64,000 nucleotides of DNA from Neelides folsomi (lineage: Eukaryota > Arthropoda > Collembola > Neelipleona > Neelidae), in assembly GCA_034687125.1 (NCBI GenBank), contig JAQGBZ010000025.1, positions 248,001 through 312,000 of the forward strand. The letters run 5' to 3'. The notes under the pieces are model-generated. The model saw nothing but the letters and a program-made list of their open reading frames with translations, had not been told where the DNA came from and did no database searches. The translations under genes were made by a program, and so were the position numbers. This document shows, one piece after another, positions 15,001-30,000 of the stretch (position 1 is the first letter of the stretch; each line of letters opens with the position of its first letter).

Positions 15001-18000
15001 CTCCTTTAGAGCAAATAAGATTATTAATAATGGGATTCTCGAGGTTGTATTGTAAAAGGGGGAATTTCATCTGCGCAATTAAATTCCATAGTAGGGATAG
15101 GAATCATACACTCCCCATGTGATCAACAAGGAAAAAAATTATATTGTGTAGGGGCGCTTCTTTGTCGTCGTCGTTCTTAGAGCTAAGTATCTTGGTAATG
15201 TATGTTAGGTCTGGACGGTAATAAATGTGCATAGGAATGAATATCAAATTTCCACGAAATAATTTATTTCTTCCCCATCTTTCCTTGTGAGGTGAAGTGA
15301 GCCTTATTGAGGCTCTTGGATTTATAATGGAAAATTGCAGCGTATAAAATGATGCGAGAAAAGTAAACAATTAGAGAGGAGATGCGGAGAGGAGAGACAG
15401 ATTTATGGTATCGGGAGTCGTAAAATTAAAATTTCTAATTATGTTAATGGGGGATTCTGATTAGACACTTTTTTCCTCTCTTATTCTCCCCTTGATTCAT
15501 GAAAACTCTCTCTCTTTGAGAGAGTTTCTCGGTCGAGAGTGAGAGTGTAAGCCATTTGGTCCTAAACGTGTACGACACATTCCGCCGAGCCGATTCGGTC
15601 AGAATGAAGGGAAAATATAATAGGAAGAACATCAATTGAAGAACTCTGGGACAAGAAAATGCTCTTTGTCCAAGAATTCACCTTAAGCCCTTTAGTTCTC
15701 TCGGCTCTCCCACATTACATGACACATGCGTTGGAGAGTTAGTACTTTAGAACTGAACTTAGCCGACGTCTCTCCACCCTCGCACTGCGCAGAGGGAGAT
15801 GGTGATTCGTTGAAGGTAATTTTATCAGAGTCTTCACACTTCCTCTGACTCCCATCTTCCCCCATTCTCTTCCGGAGGATGAATGGATGGGAAGTAATGG
15901 GAGAGTCGTGAGGGAAAGGAGAGCAGATCGAGATCGCGAAACAATCATATGAAAATAAAGATATCACTCCCTCTGGAATTGATGGGGTGGGTCGGGGCAA
16001 TAAAGGCGAAGTGGAGGATAATAAAAAACTAGGATTTATTCCATCCTATGTCCTGATGAAAGGCCCTTAAATAAGATGTTAATAAATATTCTGTCGGCTC
16101 TCATCGTCGGCGTCCCGCTCTCCTCCAGTTCATAAATTTATATCTTTTGGAATTCTTTCAGGCCCGTAGCCGTCTCTGCCAACTCTCCTCATGGAACGAA
16201 GGGGACGAATGGCGAGCTAACGGAAGTCTTCGTCACTGGCGGATCCGCTGGGCCCAACAACATGAGCGGAGGGAAGTGTCAATCAGTTTTAAGGCGCGGA
16301 GGGCCCAATGGCAAATTGTCCAACGGGCATTCTCGGTACACCAATGGAGAACTCAGTCCTTCGGCCTCAGAACCCACACCCGTCATTATCATTAAAGAAG
16401 AGATGGTCGACTCGCCCGGGTCGTCAAGTCCAAGAATGAATGGGATTTTGAGTGTGTCTGGTGGACCACAAAATTCCGTTTCTCCTTCCGAAGATCATCA
16501 CTCGTACCAAACTCAAGCCCTATTTGCCACATTGTCATCCACGGCTCATTCACCCTATGGAGACTATGTGAGCCAAACCGGCCCGGTCTCTTCGTCCCAA
16601 TACTCGTCTGCCCTTAGAGGGAATGGCGCGAACCTTAGTTCGGGGATTTACTCTGTTGGGAATTCTCCCGGCCCTGGAGATTTCTACAGGGACTATTTTA
16701 ACAGCGGAGATTACGGAAACTCCGGAGTTGCCCGACAACTCTCAGGCTATGATAATCCAAATGAACCTTCTTATGAGAAATATGTGAGGTCGTCCGGGGG
16801 TTTCAAAACCCCAGCAGCTCTTCCCGTTGACCTTCCCTCACCCGATTCAGGAATTGGAGCTGAGGCTATCACCCCGCGGGATCATTCAAACATGCAGCAA
16901 GTACAAGTAAGCTCAAGTTTTTCTCTAATTATACCCAAGTGTGATTTTGAGTTTGAATCCTATGCGAATGTTTGTTGGTGAAGAGCCTGATGAGTGATGA
17001 GTTGAAGGGTTGTAGGGTGTAATTAAAAGAATTTTGGGCTCGTGAGAAAAGACGTATATAAGTGTAGTTGTAATATAATACTTTGAGGAGTGTCTTTGTC
17101 TGTGGGTGGGTTGTTATGAGAAGAAGGGTTTGCCGTCCCCTTATTTTCATCCACTACCTTTCTACCTGTCACGGCTGAGTAAATCACGGGTCCCCACTAA
17201 TCCCATCACTTGTTAGCCAATCGAGACTGTGAGTGGCAGGAGAATTGATTCCACCTGGCACTATACGTACACTACCGTCTTCTCAACATCAAAATGCAAA
17301 GCACTGTTCTCCTTCCATTTTAATTCTGAAAGATTCGAGAGCCATGGGGAGAAATTGGGAAGAAGGAAGAGTAATGGGTTTAAAGAAGTTAATGGCTTTG
17401 CAATATTTAAAATGTTTATATAATATACACAAGACAGAATCTATATTACACAAAGGTTTGTTGGATGAGGAATCAAGTGATCAGTTTTTAACTTTCATTT
17501 CGTAACCTCATTGGTCTTCTGTCTCACGTACAACTCTGCATTTTTCTTTTTCTTTTAGTAAAAATGGCTGTTAGATTGAAGGACTCTTGAAACGAATTTC
17601 CTCCTCGAGGAAAATAAATAATACATAAAATATTATAGATTGTGTGCAGAGATGATGTGTGTAATATATAATATTGTATCTTGTATATTTTATGTACGGA
17701 TTTCTCTCCTGTTATTGTTAGAAGAACTCAAATAGGTTCACAGCAGGTGGAGGAAGAAGAGATACTTTTTAGGAATCTTCCTTGCTCCATTATCGATCTC
17801 TATTAAAGCCCAACTAATGACTCTGCACTTCAGAGGGATCCCTTTTATTTATGACACTCACTCCCTTTATCTTGAGGCGAACATTCCAAAAGATGAGTTT
17901 CAAATAATGTATAATCTTTTACTTATTACTCTCTTTCGGATGATGAAGCCTCGCTTATGCAACAACACCCCAACAGAATTTTAAATAATTATATCCTGAG

Positions 18001-21000
18001 AAAACTTGAGAATATTTGTGAGAGAACAATTTGAATGAGTTAAACATTGAGAAATTATTTAGAATAAACACATGTTAAACATTGGGTTTAAATTACTTTG
18101 GAGTGAGTTAGTGGTAACACAAGGATTGTATATAATTGTTGTATAAATAGCATTTGTTGTGGTTGTACAGTGAGTTAACAAGCGTAGATGAAGGGATTAG
18201 AACTTCATAAGTAGATTTAGGAATGATAAAAGAGAACACTGGGACATGTTGGGTCTCTCGTCTGTGAGTGAGTGTTGAGGGATTTCCGGGCGGCGGGTGA
18301 ATGAATCAGGTTTGTTTCATTTTCCTTTCCATCGTCCGGAAACGAGAAAGTGTGTGTGTATGTTTGTGTGTAAGTCTGTGTGTGGAGTAGACTATGTGTT
18401 TGTATGTGAGTGTGTGGAGAGAGTAAAAACTGGCTCTCAATCACTCGGGAGATGAATAAATAGGAGGTCTCAACTCGTTTTTGGGCCTTACTCAATGAAG
18501 TCGGGGGGCTTCGTAACCCGTTCGACCGGGCCAGACACCGCCCCGACCTCACCTCCCTTTTTAAGTTGGTGGGTCAGGGATTGTAAACCTCGTTATTAAT
18601 TGACCGCAGGGGTTGGAGAAGTTTGACTACCCGGAATTGTACCATCCTGGTCTCATCTCCGACCTTGGGACAGGAGATCGTCCACAACAAGCAAATACAC
18701 AAAAGTCAACGAGGCCATGGCACGACTTTGGGAGACAAAATGAAGCAGACAAAATCCAAATACCTAAACTGTAAGTTTTGAATTTTATTTTATTCAGGAA
18801 ATATTTATTATTAATTTTAATAATATTTTTATTCTTATTAATCCAGGTTTTCCAACTACGGTTTCAAATACTACTTGGAGTCACCGATCTCAACAAGTCA
18901 GAGGCGGGAGGATGATCGTATCACGTACATTAACAAAGGGCAATTCTACGGCATCACCCTTGAATACACTCCAGACCCAGACAAGCAGTTGAAATCCCAA
19001 ACTGTGAAGGTGAGCCTCACCCTCTCATTATCATTCAAAAATAAATTTACGACCGTCCCACATCACAATCTCATAAAGCTCAACAATTCCACTGAATCGA
19101 TTGGTTGGAGATTGGAGGGAGGAATAAAATGTTATTCCTTGTAATACTTGAAATTTGAGAAATTCTCAGAGACCGCGAGGCTCCGTGGCACCCTTTCATT
19201 TTCAATCGGCAAATGTTAAGAGAAAATAGATGTATAATTTTCCTCCTTTTGCCACGAAAGATAAATTGAGCCATGGCAAGAGTGCCGAAATGAGAGTCTG
19301 GTAATGCATAAAATACAAATAAAGTATGCATTATAACTACATAGTAATCTAGATGCATTATTCGAAGACCGCAGGTTCCAATACATTAAAATACGTAATA
19401 TATTACATTGTATGTTATATTGGTATGAGATCAACATATTGGTATATGTGAGTTCATGGTGCGGCTAATGCCAGTATGATGAACTCCAACAGAACTTGTA
19501 AGATGAATCATGTGAGGATCGAGTCTGAGAAACACATTGAGGTTTGTAATTACGAATTCGAACGGGGCCTTGTGAGGAGTAATCTTGAGTTAAGTTTAGG
19601 CTTGATTGCAATTCAAACCAAATTGCGGGGCGAGATGAGTAATGAGAGGGAGGAGTTTCTTTTCGGAGTTTCGATCGGGTAATGGTGATGAGTGGGGAGG
19701 ACTAATAATAATACGGCGGCGGCGGCGGCCAAGTCGAAAATTCGCCATTAGGTGACCTGCGTGAGAAGGACTATAAAGGAGGAGAAGGCGCGTCTATCAC
19801 CTCCACCAGACTCATAAACTTACACGGGGCCCCAACGCTTCCTCCACTGAATGTTAATGAAGGGAAGGCTTCAACCCAGGTGTGTTATGTGTGTGGAGAA
19901 GACCAATTGATTTCATACTCGTGAGATGCAAAAATTGTCAGGGAGGAACATTTTATCTTAGAGGTCTCCGCCGCGAGTATTTATTACGAGCCGCTCAGGA
20001 TCACAATGCCTTGATGTACAAATATTTGAATTCCTCTCGGTTCAGAGGAACACATTCGGGGGAGAGGCGGTCGTCGGAGTAATAAAAAGGAATTCATTCG
20101 ATGAAGAGTCTCCAGATAGGAATTAGAGATTAGAATGAACAAGATGAGGATTCAAAGGATCAACTCAAAGGACGAGAGAGAGACTCAAATCCATTAAAAC
20201 ATTATTTTTTCTCCAAAGAATTCCCCTTCGACTTGTAGTTAAATCTTCATAGTCCTCCGCCGTCTTTCCACGACTGAAAGAATCTTTTATTGTCTTCGTG
20301 CATGCATCTTTCCCTCGTGGAGCCCAATGACTTTAAATTTGAATAATAAACCTAACAGTCTTGACCAATTTTTTCCCTCCATCTCCCTTCAATTGACGTT
20401 GGCGGAAATGAAGGATGGATGAAGATTATTCCAGATTACCTAAGCTGGACCATTGAAGCGTACTAAAGAGTTTTCCACAAAAAATCGAATTTAAAAGGAG
20501 AGTCCTTCTCGTTTGGCACTGTTATATAAACTATAACAGATTTAATCAGGAGGAGTTTGGGGTTAGGAGCATTAATACATTAAGTTTAAGAAGTCAAGTA
20601 GAAAGTTACAAATAGGAGAAGAAAGGGATGAAGGAAGGAAAGGAGAAAAAAAGCTTCTTCGTTCACTTCGCTCTGACATCGAGAGAGGAAGACAGGTAAA
20701 GGGATGAGGAAAGGAATACCAATATTTAATTTCCCCATCGCCCTACTCGACTTGAATTCGAAGGAGGTATGAGGGGGAGCGTATTAAAAAATGAAGAGTT
20801 GATGTATGGTACTACACATAGTCGGAGAATTCAGTATTCCGTCCCAGTGGGCTTCGTAATTGTGGAGGATGAAAAAGAAACGAATATTTATTTGGAGGAT
20901 GATTAAGGAGAAGAACACATATACACGTATGAGGTCAAGGAAGGAAAAAAAGGAGAGTAGTTGATGGATTGATGGAGGTCGGCAGATGGAGGAGACGATA

Positions 21001-24000
21001 GTGGGAGAATAAGTATTATATATAAACACATACACACAGGTTGTAAAGAAGAGGAAGTGGAGGAGAAATGCCTTCTTAAACTCCTCAATTACTCTTTTCT
21101 CTCTTTCGGAGTGTCATATGGAGTCCGCGGGTGGAAGTGAGGTCTATTCCCCTCCTTTATTCCTTTCCTTCAGTTCCTTCTTATCTCCTCAATGGATCGA
21201 GGAAAGAGTTTTTCCCTGGAAAAACTGTACAAGCCGGAGGGCTCCTCCTTCATTTGTTTCTCACGGTCCTTTCGAGCTTCTCCTTTTTTAATCCTTCTTA
21301 AACCCCTCACGTCGTAATCGGATCGATGGAATTTGAGGTGGAAATAAAATGTGTCGTCGTCTCCCTTTTAAGAACAATAGCGAAGGAGCAGAGTTCCTTT
21401 TAATTTATATTCGGTCAGAAGAATGGACGTCCGCACACGATGGTTCCAAAACGAGTCTCTTCATCTCCAATGTTTCAGAGATAGAATGTCCGCGTGTGTG
21501 TGAAATGCTTCCGATGAACCTTTGAGGTTAGGAACAAAAACTTTTTTTTGACTTTTCGTCGTCTTGCACGAAAAAGAAGGAGCCCACGAAAACACGAAAT
21601 GAAGAATCCTATCATAAAATATTATTGCACTTCATTGCATTTGAGGGCTTGAGAGGTCGAAGAGGAGATCTGTTCCCTTGCGTGAGGAGAAAAGTCGAGT
21701 GACACGCTATATACCTAAACACCACCACCGTCATTCATAACGCACTTGGGAGAAATATTCATTACACGGTGCGAATTTATAGTGAGAATATATAGTGAGA
21801 TATACCATCGATATGAGGAGGATCTTCAATTGAGTTATATCAACTGTGTAATAATATTTAAGTGTACAATGTCAAGTATTTTCCAAAACTTTGGGATATT
21901 TATGTAACAGCTTGTTTGGCCTATACTCGTTCATTATATGCTTTAATGCATTTTTTCCTTTCATTTGGAAAAGGTCTTGCTCATATAAGAAATGAAAAAA
22001 AAAGTTCGTTTAAGATACGGATTGAATGCTAAAAGTACATTAGGTTACGAGGTACATCAATAGACTCGAGAGTTGAAAGTTTTTTTCAATTGTTCGCTGA
22101 ACTTTTTTTTCATTTGAATTCATTAGGAGAAGGGTTTAGGCCCATTTTCATAATTACAGTCTCTCCGAACGGTGTAGCGAGGAGAGCAAATGAATTTAAG
22201 GACTCAGGTGCAGGTGATTCTTGTGGAGCTGAAGGGGATTTTAAAAGTGAGTTTCCTCCTTCATTCAACCCATTTTATTTGATTGAAGTTTATGGGAAGA
22301 TTTGGTAATCCTTCCAAACCCAATCATCCATATTTTCCAGAGAGAGGTCAACGTTTAATTACTCTCATTACCTGCACCTCTAATTGGGTAATTTAGGAAC
22401 AAACTCACGTCCAGCTGATTTTCATCAATATGTCATGCACCCTTTGGTTTATTATTGGTCGCATACTATTGGCTAACTTCACCTTGTTCCACACAAATTA
22501 TGTTATTTGATTCTTAAATTTGGTATTTTTTTCTATTTCGTCATTACAAAATGCTCCTTGTTTGCTAATAAGTATCGAATTGGTTGTACCTTATATTAGC
22601 AACGTTTTGTATTTGCAATTGTAAGAACATGTAACATGAGTATGAGAGATTATATACCAATCATTGTTTGCATAGGATTGAATGTATTGTAAGGAACGAA
22701 AGAGAGAATTCTAGAAAATGAACAGAGGAATCCAAAGGAGATTGGATAGCATTGGATGGAAAAGGAGGTTAATTAGTTTTTTATATTCTAAAATAGTGTA
22801 TATAATCTGCTTGTGTGTATGAATTAGCAATAAAGAATGGGCAGAGATACTAAATGATAAGGAATCTCTTCATTTGAGACTTATAGAGAAAGTTTTCCAA
22901 TTGACTGTTTGTTGTTGGTTAAAGGGTGCTGTGTCATTTGCTTCTTTATTCAATGTTCATTTTGTATTTGTATTATTGAGGATTACAAGAATTGTACATG
23001 AATGAAGGAGTATAGGAAGAAGTAATTAGAACCACACGCGTGCCAAAACTGAATATTTTTGGTCAAATTGTATCGGCTCGTTCCGCCGTCCTTGTGAGCC
23101 CAAATAGCTACCAATTATCTCTTTATGACACTCCTTCACAATTGGGGTCTATTGTCAGTGTGAGTTACTCGAGTGGAGCGGGCGTGACAATTGGAAGCAC
23201 TTTAAGCTTCCACTTTCATCTTCACTTCACTTTTGAATGAATTGAAAAAATATTGTTACATATACTCTATATTATACGATATATCTAACTAAGTTAAAGA
23301 GATGAGTGTTCTTGAGGTTATACATAATACTTTAGTTAATATATTTGAACGTCTCGTGAAGAATCCTCGTGAAGCGGCAAGAGATAAGAAGACAAAGCGG
23401 AATGAGTCTGCACATCTTTACTCGCTCACGAGTCCCAATGCCGAGTTTCGGCCTTGCACAAACACGCGTCACTTTAAATATCTCTTTATTAAAATTCATG
23501 TTGACACGTTGGCCATGTTATTTCCTTAGTTTGCTCTTTATTCAATCAGATTATGTTTTATGTAGAAATCTTGAGGATTTTATATGGAATTGAAGAAGTC
23601 TTGAGAATATGAACATTGAAATTATGCGAATTATGGTTTTTATTTGTATGTAAATATTATGAAGAATTTAATATTCATTTAGTCAGTGATAAAATTCATT
23701 TATGATTAAAAACATTTGGTCTTGTATTGACTTCAGAAGAATGTATGTATATTTTATTTAAAAAAAGTTGCTTTAAAAGGTGTATAGGAATGTAAAGTTA
23801 TAGACTGGGTAACATGTTGTATGAGAAGCCATACATGTATGTAAAGTACAATACAGGTTGGTTAGAATATATGTATTGAAGGATATTCTCGCTCTTACAC
23901 AGGTAATAGAGAGTGAGTTAGTGAGTAGGTTTGTGTAAGATAGGAGATAATATGCAGATAATTGGCTCGTGCTTCCCATGTTGATGGTAACAATAAGAGA

Positions 24001-27000
24001 TCTGACAAGGAGAGAAATTGTAAATTGTACCTTGTAATAAACTAAGGGTGAAATCTTTATTTATCATCCTTCTATCTCTCTCCACTCATTGGGGATAGAC
24101 ATTATAGAGAGATCAGCTCAATAATGGAGTGGGAATTGATCTCTTAGTTGACTCCATTTAATGTTGTTCGAGTCAATAACTCCTTTTTCTCCCCTTCGCC
24201 CTATTTTATTATTCTTTAGCCAGTGACTGACGTCGTTGACGAAAGGGCGAAGGAGAACTTCCTCATTGGTTAATTATGCTAAATATTCATTTTAAGAGGA
24301 CCTCATATACATATATAAACATTTAAAGTAATGATATTAAACAAGGGGAATGAAGAAGTAAAGGAAATTGAACTTTGCATATGATGTGTGCTTCCATTGG
24401 CCAATGTTTCATTTTAATAATCATTGTAATAATACGATCCAACTTCTTCATAATCTCGTATATTACATACGTGAGGAAAGAATAGAGCAATAGATAGAGG
24501 AAGATTTTGCACGGCAGCCGCCAGCTACTACCGAATAGTACTTTAAAAGTACAATCTTTTTTATCTTTCATGTCTCCCTTATCACACACCTTAATTTTTC
24601 TCATGGGGATGATGATGAAGGAGGTTAAACTCCTCATTTATTATTCGCAAACCATTCAAACGATGCAAAAATATATGAATTGTGATGTGGGACAGATGTA
24701 CAGTACAACTTGTACTGATAGGTCCGAGTCGTATATAATCAATTGAATTTAATGAATTGTCAATTTCTAGACGGTCGTGATGCTCGTGTTTCGAGAAGAG
24801 AAGAGTCCGGAAGACGAGATCAAAGCGTGGCAATTTTGGCATGGGAGACAACACTCGGTGAAACAGCGGATCCTCGATGCTGGTAAGTTTATTGGGGTGA
24901 GGGTGAGGGTGGAGAGGCCCTTGAGGAAAGAATCGTTTCAGAATTTCCAATTGCTCCAAATTACACAGGAGAAGAATATCATTATCTTCCTCCGAGGCTA
25001 CTCAATCCCCCCTTCTCTGATAAAAGAGAGTGACGGGGGCATTATATTTATTAGACTCCTCGACCGAGACTTCCCTCGAATTACTTCTTCACTCCACGAA
25101 CTTTGCATTCATCCAATATTTCTTACAATTTATATTGAATCATCACGTATTCAAGACTCTTGTCTAGGTATATTCATCCTTTCCCATAGGCTCAATAACT
25201 TTGGGCCAATGCGACTCTCGTGAATATATTTTACGACCATTATCATTTCCTCTCAGGCTAAAAATATGCTATATATTTTTTATAACATATTTAAACATAT
25301 TGGTCCAATGGTATCTACATAATTTCTAATGTACGGTACGTATATTTTTTACATAGGTATAAATACTCTTATTTAGATGCTCTAGAGAAGTATTATTTAA
25401 ATATTTAGGAAAAGTTTTAAACAAATTTTTGCAATTCGTTTAACGATCTGCATTAATTTGGTTAATTGATATTAAGGAATTTTCAGTATTTATGGTGAGT
25501 CATTTACGTCGTAGGAAGTTGGAGGAAATGATTTGAATAAGTAAGCTAGTTTCCTACGGATAAAGTCTTATTGGAATGAATGGATTGAAATGTTGAAGGG
25601 AAGGAGAAGAGAAGAGTGTGTGTATATATTTGCCAGGGAGTTGGTCCGACTCTCCGGTTCATTGCCCTCGTGAACTTTTTGGGGCGTTTGGAGGAGAAGA
25701 TGAACCCCCGTCCCCAGTTGAGGAATAACAATTGATTCTTCGGGACTCCGTAATTTCTTTCACGAATCACATCTCCGGTCCTTTCTTCCTCCCACACGTA
25801 AACTTCCTCCCTCCTATAAATCTCCTTCCTCACCAATAGGCTCTACGGTATTCTCACAATCAATTGCTTAAAATCCATTAAATCAATCTTTTCCCTCCTT
25901 CCTTCTCGTTCATTCCTTTCCTTCTTATACGGAGGATTTAACTCTTTCAATTAATGAGGACAATTTTTATATTTTCTCTCTATTCACCCTTATACTTTGT
26001 AATATTAGAAGTCCTTTTACTAGTATTTTACTATTGCTAGTATCAGTATAGCGCTGGTTGAAAATGGAATAGGATACTTTTCCCTTAATGGAAACTTTCA
26101 TTCCACTTAAACGGATTGAAGCGTACCTTATGCGGTTTAATCTATTAAAGAAGGAATAAAAAAGATTTCTATTTCCTTCCACGAGACTTTAAAAATGGTG
26201 GAATGTCCTTAATTGAAATAGGGTGCTTTCACCCTTTAAAACAACACTTTTGAGGGCGGAAAGGGTGAAGTTCGAAGGGGTGACATAAATTGCTTGTAAA
26301 GATGCAACAGGTGAAGCTCTGGGAGAATCACTGTGAGCTACAGAGAGTTCCCCCTTTATCTTCCCATCTCTCTCTCTCTCTCTCTCTCCACATTCGCTCT
26401 TTTCTTATATTTGAGAGGTCTCCCGTTTTTTCCCTTGCAGTGATGGGGATGTTAAATGCACATGGAGGGATATATACTTTCCTTGTTTCCTCTCAAGAGA
26501 TTCGTATCAAGGGAGAGAATTATGACTCCCAATGGCAAAGGCCGCCTCAGGCTCGAATGGGAAGGAATTATAGGGGAAGAAGAAGGAATAATACAGAAAA
26601 ATAATATTACATCACACACTCGCATACTTCCAAATTCATATTTTACTACATATATGCGTTCTTTTTTCCATGAGAGTCAATTCTAAGAAAGGAGCGAGGT
26701 GAATGAGTTGGAGAGACCAAGAATTTGATGATGAGTGTAAGGATATGAGCAATTCACTTTGATTCCACAATTTGGAGAATAATGGGGAGGGTATCGTTGG
26801 CTCAAGCTTTAAATATAATATACAAGTTCAGTACTTACTTAAACGGAGCTCCCTGTGAGTGAATAATAAGGATAATTGCTCCAGGAGAGGAAATGGTTAT
26901 TGCCATTTTAATTAAGTGACTCTTAAACTTGGAATAGCGATATAACCTATCTTAAACTATTCATTCCTGTAAGACTGCATGTTTATATTTTGCAAAAATT

Positions 27001-30000
27001 ATATTTATCCCATTATATAACGTTGCTGTATTATTAACTCAAGGTATATGCAATTGTATAGAATTTTAAACTTACTTTTAGTAAGTCAATGTCTCTAGTT
27101 CAATTTTAAAAGATCTTTTATAGCTTCCGTTCAGTATTCTTTTCACAGGCTTTTCTTATCTTTTAAAGTGTAATGCAAATGCAAGGAACTAAAAGCTCCT
27201 TTTAATAGTTAAGAATCTTTTTCACTTTAAACTCAAATTCACCAGAGACAAATATTTTGTTAGAGGTTGGAAGAAGAGATGGATGGACTGTTTGTTTGGA
27301 ATTGGGCATGGACTATTAGTGGGAAGGAGGGCGGAGAGCTGTTAATTAGAATTATACTGTCAAGAGAGATTAAGGTTGTTAGTCTATTAGTCCTAATCTT
27401 CTCGTCTCCTCCTCCTCCCCTCAACTTTCTTCCACGACTCCTGGTCTCATTTCCTGACGCGTCTTGGGTGATGATCTAATATTATAAGAATTATCTCATC
27501 AAAGGGGAATTCAAACATAGTTTTTAATTTTTTTCATAGTTTTTACCGAATGTGTTGGGAGATTCCAAAGGATGTTTTCAACTTATTTTAATTAGATATG
27601 TAAATAGAGAAAAGGCGGGCGGAGTTTACGGTCGGAAGTTTTTTTCTTCATATTAGGGATTTATGCTCATGTCAAGTAAGCATTTTGAATCTCAAGTCAC
27701 GGCTAATGGTAGTAGGGAGAGGAAGGAGAATTAACTCTTCAACTCGCCAAGAATTTTAAATTTCCTTCTCCTACAGCCCAAAAAGAAGCTTCGCTCAATC
27801 ACCTTTGAATTTATTGCTCATCGTAATAATGATTCGAAGAAGAGTGTAATTATGTAAAAAGGAGAATAACCATTTTAATACTTCACTCCCTCAACTTCCA
27901 TTTGTGTCGTGTGTGTGTTTTGAGGATTGCATACATACAAATTTTCAAATTATCACAGCGTATCTTAAACCCCTTCACGTTTTTTCCCAAATTCCTTTCC
28001 ATATTCACGTTCATTGGAGCTACCAGCAGTAATATAAAATACATAATTACTTATTTTTTGTCGAAGACAACCCATGCTTGTTAATTCATTCAGTTTTGCA
28101 AGATTTGAGTCCTTGGTTTTTTAACTTTGTTGCGAATTGAAAATAAAATGTTTCTTTACTTTTTTTTCAGATACGAAGAACAGCGTTGGGTTGGTTGGGT
28201 GTATCGATGAAATAGCTCACAATGCCATTGCCGTATATTGGAACCCTCTCGAAACGCATACAGCTAAGGTGAGGCTTTGACTCTCAATTACCTTTAATTA
28301 TGAGCTTGAGTTGTAAAAAAGGGGCCGAACGCCATCCCTCTTTTTCCTCCCAGGTCAATTCGCCATATTGTCATCGTAATTCACGGTAATTAACGAGCAA
28401 TTATCCTATTTTGAGGGTAAAGTGCCGATCGGGTGCAACAAGTCCTGAACCAAGTTGATGTAATACAAGTTCAAATTAAATACCCTGCAACAGGTGGGGA
28501 AAAAGAACCCAAAATGAAGGATTACAATTTATGTCTCACAATTCATAGGTAAATGTGGAGGGAGTTTTTCTGGAAAGTTTAAAACCTTCTTTTGCCCTTT
28601 TTATTATTCTCTCACGGATCCTCCCTGAATTACTCCACTAATGTATAACATTGAAAGGATAATAGCTCACAAGTCTTGACGAGATGAACATTTCTTAGTC
28701 TTATAAAATATATTTTTATGTTTGTGGAAGTAGATGTTTTAGGTCTTTTTTGACGAGAAAATTTTTGCTCTTATTTTTACCATTATACTTTTCTTCACAT
28801 CAGAGCCGTTAAGAAATGGGCTTTGTATTAAAAGGACTTTTCCTTCCTTTGGACGTGAGTTGAGGTTTGAGACTCATTTGGGCTCATAAACTTCTTCGTT
28901 TGGTAAATATACGCTGACCAATGGAGAACGTGGGTGAGGGAACTTTAGAACAAATTAACATAAACGTGGTTCCTTATGGTCCAAATCACAAAGTTCATTT
29001 CTACTTATCTGGTCCATTTCACCTTTGAGTGGGATTGGGCATTTGAAATTGACCATGTGAAGGAGTAAAATTCCGGCGGATATGCCATTATGGTATACTG
29101 TATGAGAAAAATGAGATTTGGAACTTTACCTCCAAAAGCCTCTCCCTGGCGTCACTCACATCTCTTGAGGCATTTAACAATGTTCAATTTAGGAATTGGG
29201 AGAAGGAGAAAAAAACCTAGAGATTGGAGGCGGAATGAAATGATAGAGGATAATTGAGGAATAGATATGTACTTACATACCTACACACAACCGAATGTTT
29301 TGAAGTAATTGTGGTTTGGATGGAAGGGACACACGTACGTATATTCGAATATGTTGAGAAAAGAGAAGGAAGCATCGAACCTTGAAGAGCACAGACGGGT
29401 CATACAATTTTCCTCAATCCTAATACATGCACATCTCCATGTAGCATAATAGCATTTGATTGTCCGTAGGTTCCTCTCTATTACTTACAATTACGAATCC
29501 CTACTTAAGACATGGGTGATGAGAAGATGCTATTTGTGGGTCGGTAAAATTTCAATTTTATGGAATAATTGGCTTAAGGTTTGCCTTAAAAGCCTCATCC
29601 TTACAATTTCCCCCAACCCTAGAAAAGGAGATATAAAGTATTATCAAGAGCTTCGTGCTGGGATATGTTATGTAGTTAAGAGTAATTGTGATAGAAGGTG
29701 AAACAGACAGTTCATGATGGTATATAAAACAAAAGGGTTATTTGAGCCCACGGGTTCTCACACAGTGTTAGAGGTGAGTCGTCGGATCGTCTATAAATGG
29801 TCTGTGAAGAGATTGGGGTTATCTTTGGGAAAGGAGGTATTTTATATGAAGGATATGAATTGAACATACGAAGGGGTCTTCTTCATTTTTATCCGAGTGC
29901 CGGTGAAAGGATCAGAATGGAGGATTAGGAGGGTTTAATGAGCGGAAGCGGCTCCGACGTGAGTCGCCTTCTAAATTTTCTCCCTCTCAAATCAAGTGAA

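Noticed and set aside
15503-15527. 10-bp hairpin AAACTCTCTC / GAGAGAGTTT in intron 1
   Set aside because: It arises from low-complexity CT/GA repeats.
17233-17505. Possible alternative exon in grh intron 2
   Set aside because: No suitable acceptor-donor pair in phase with exons 2 and 3, and no similarity to known Grh isoform segments.
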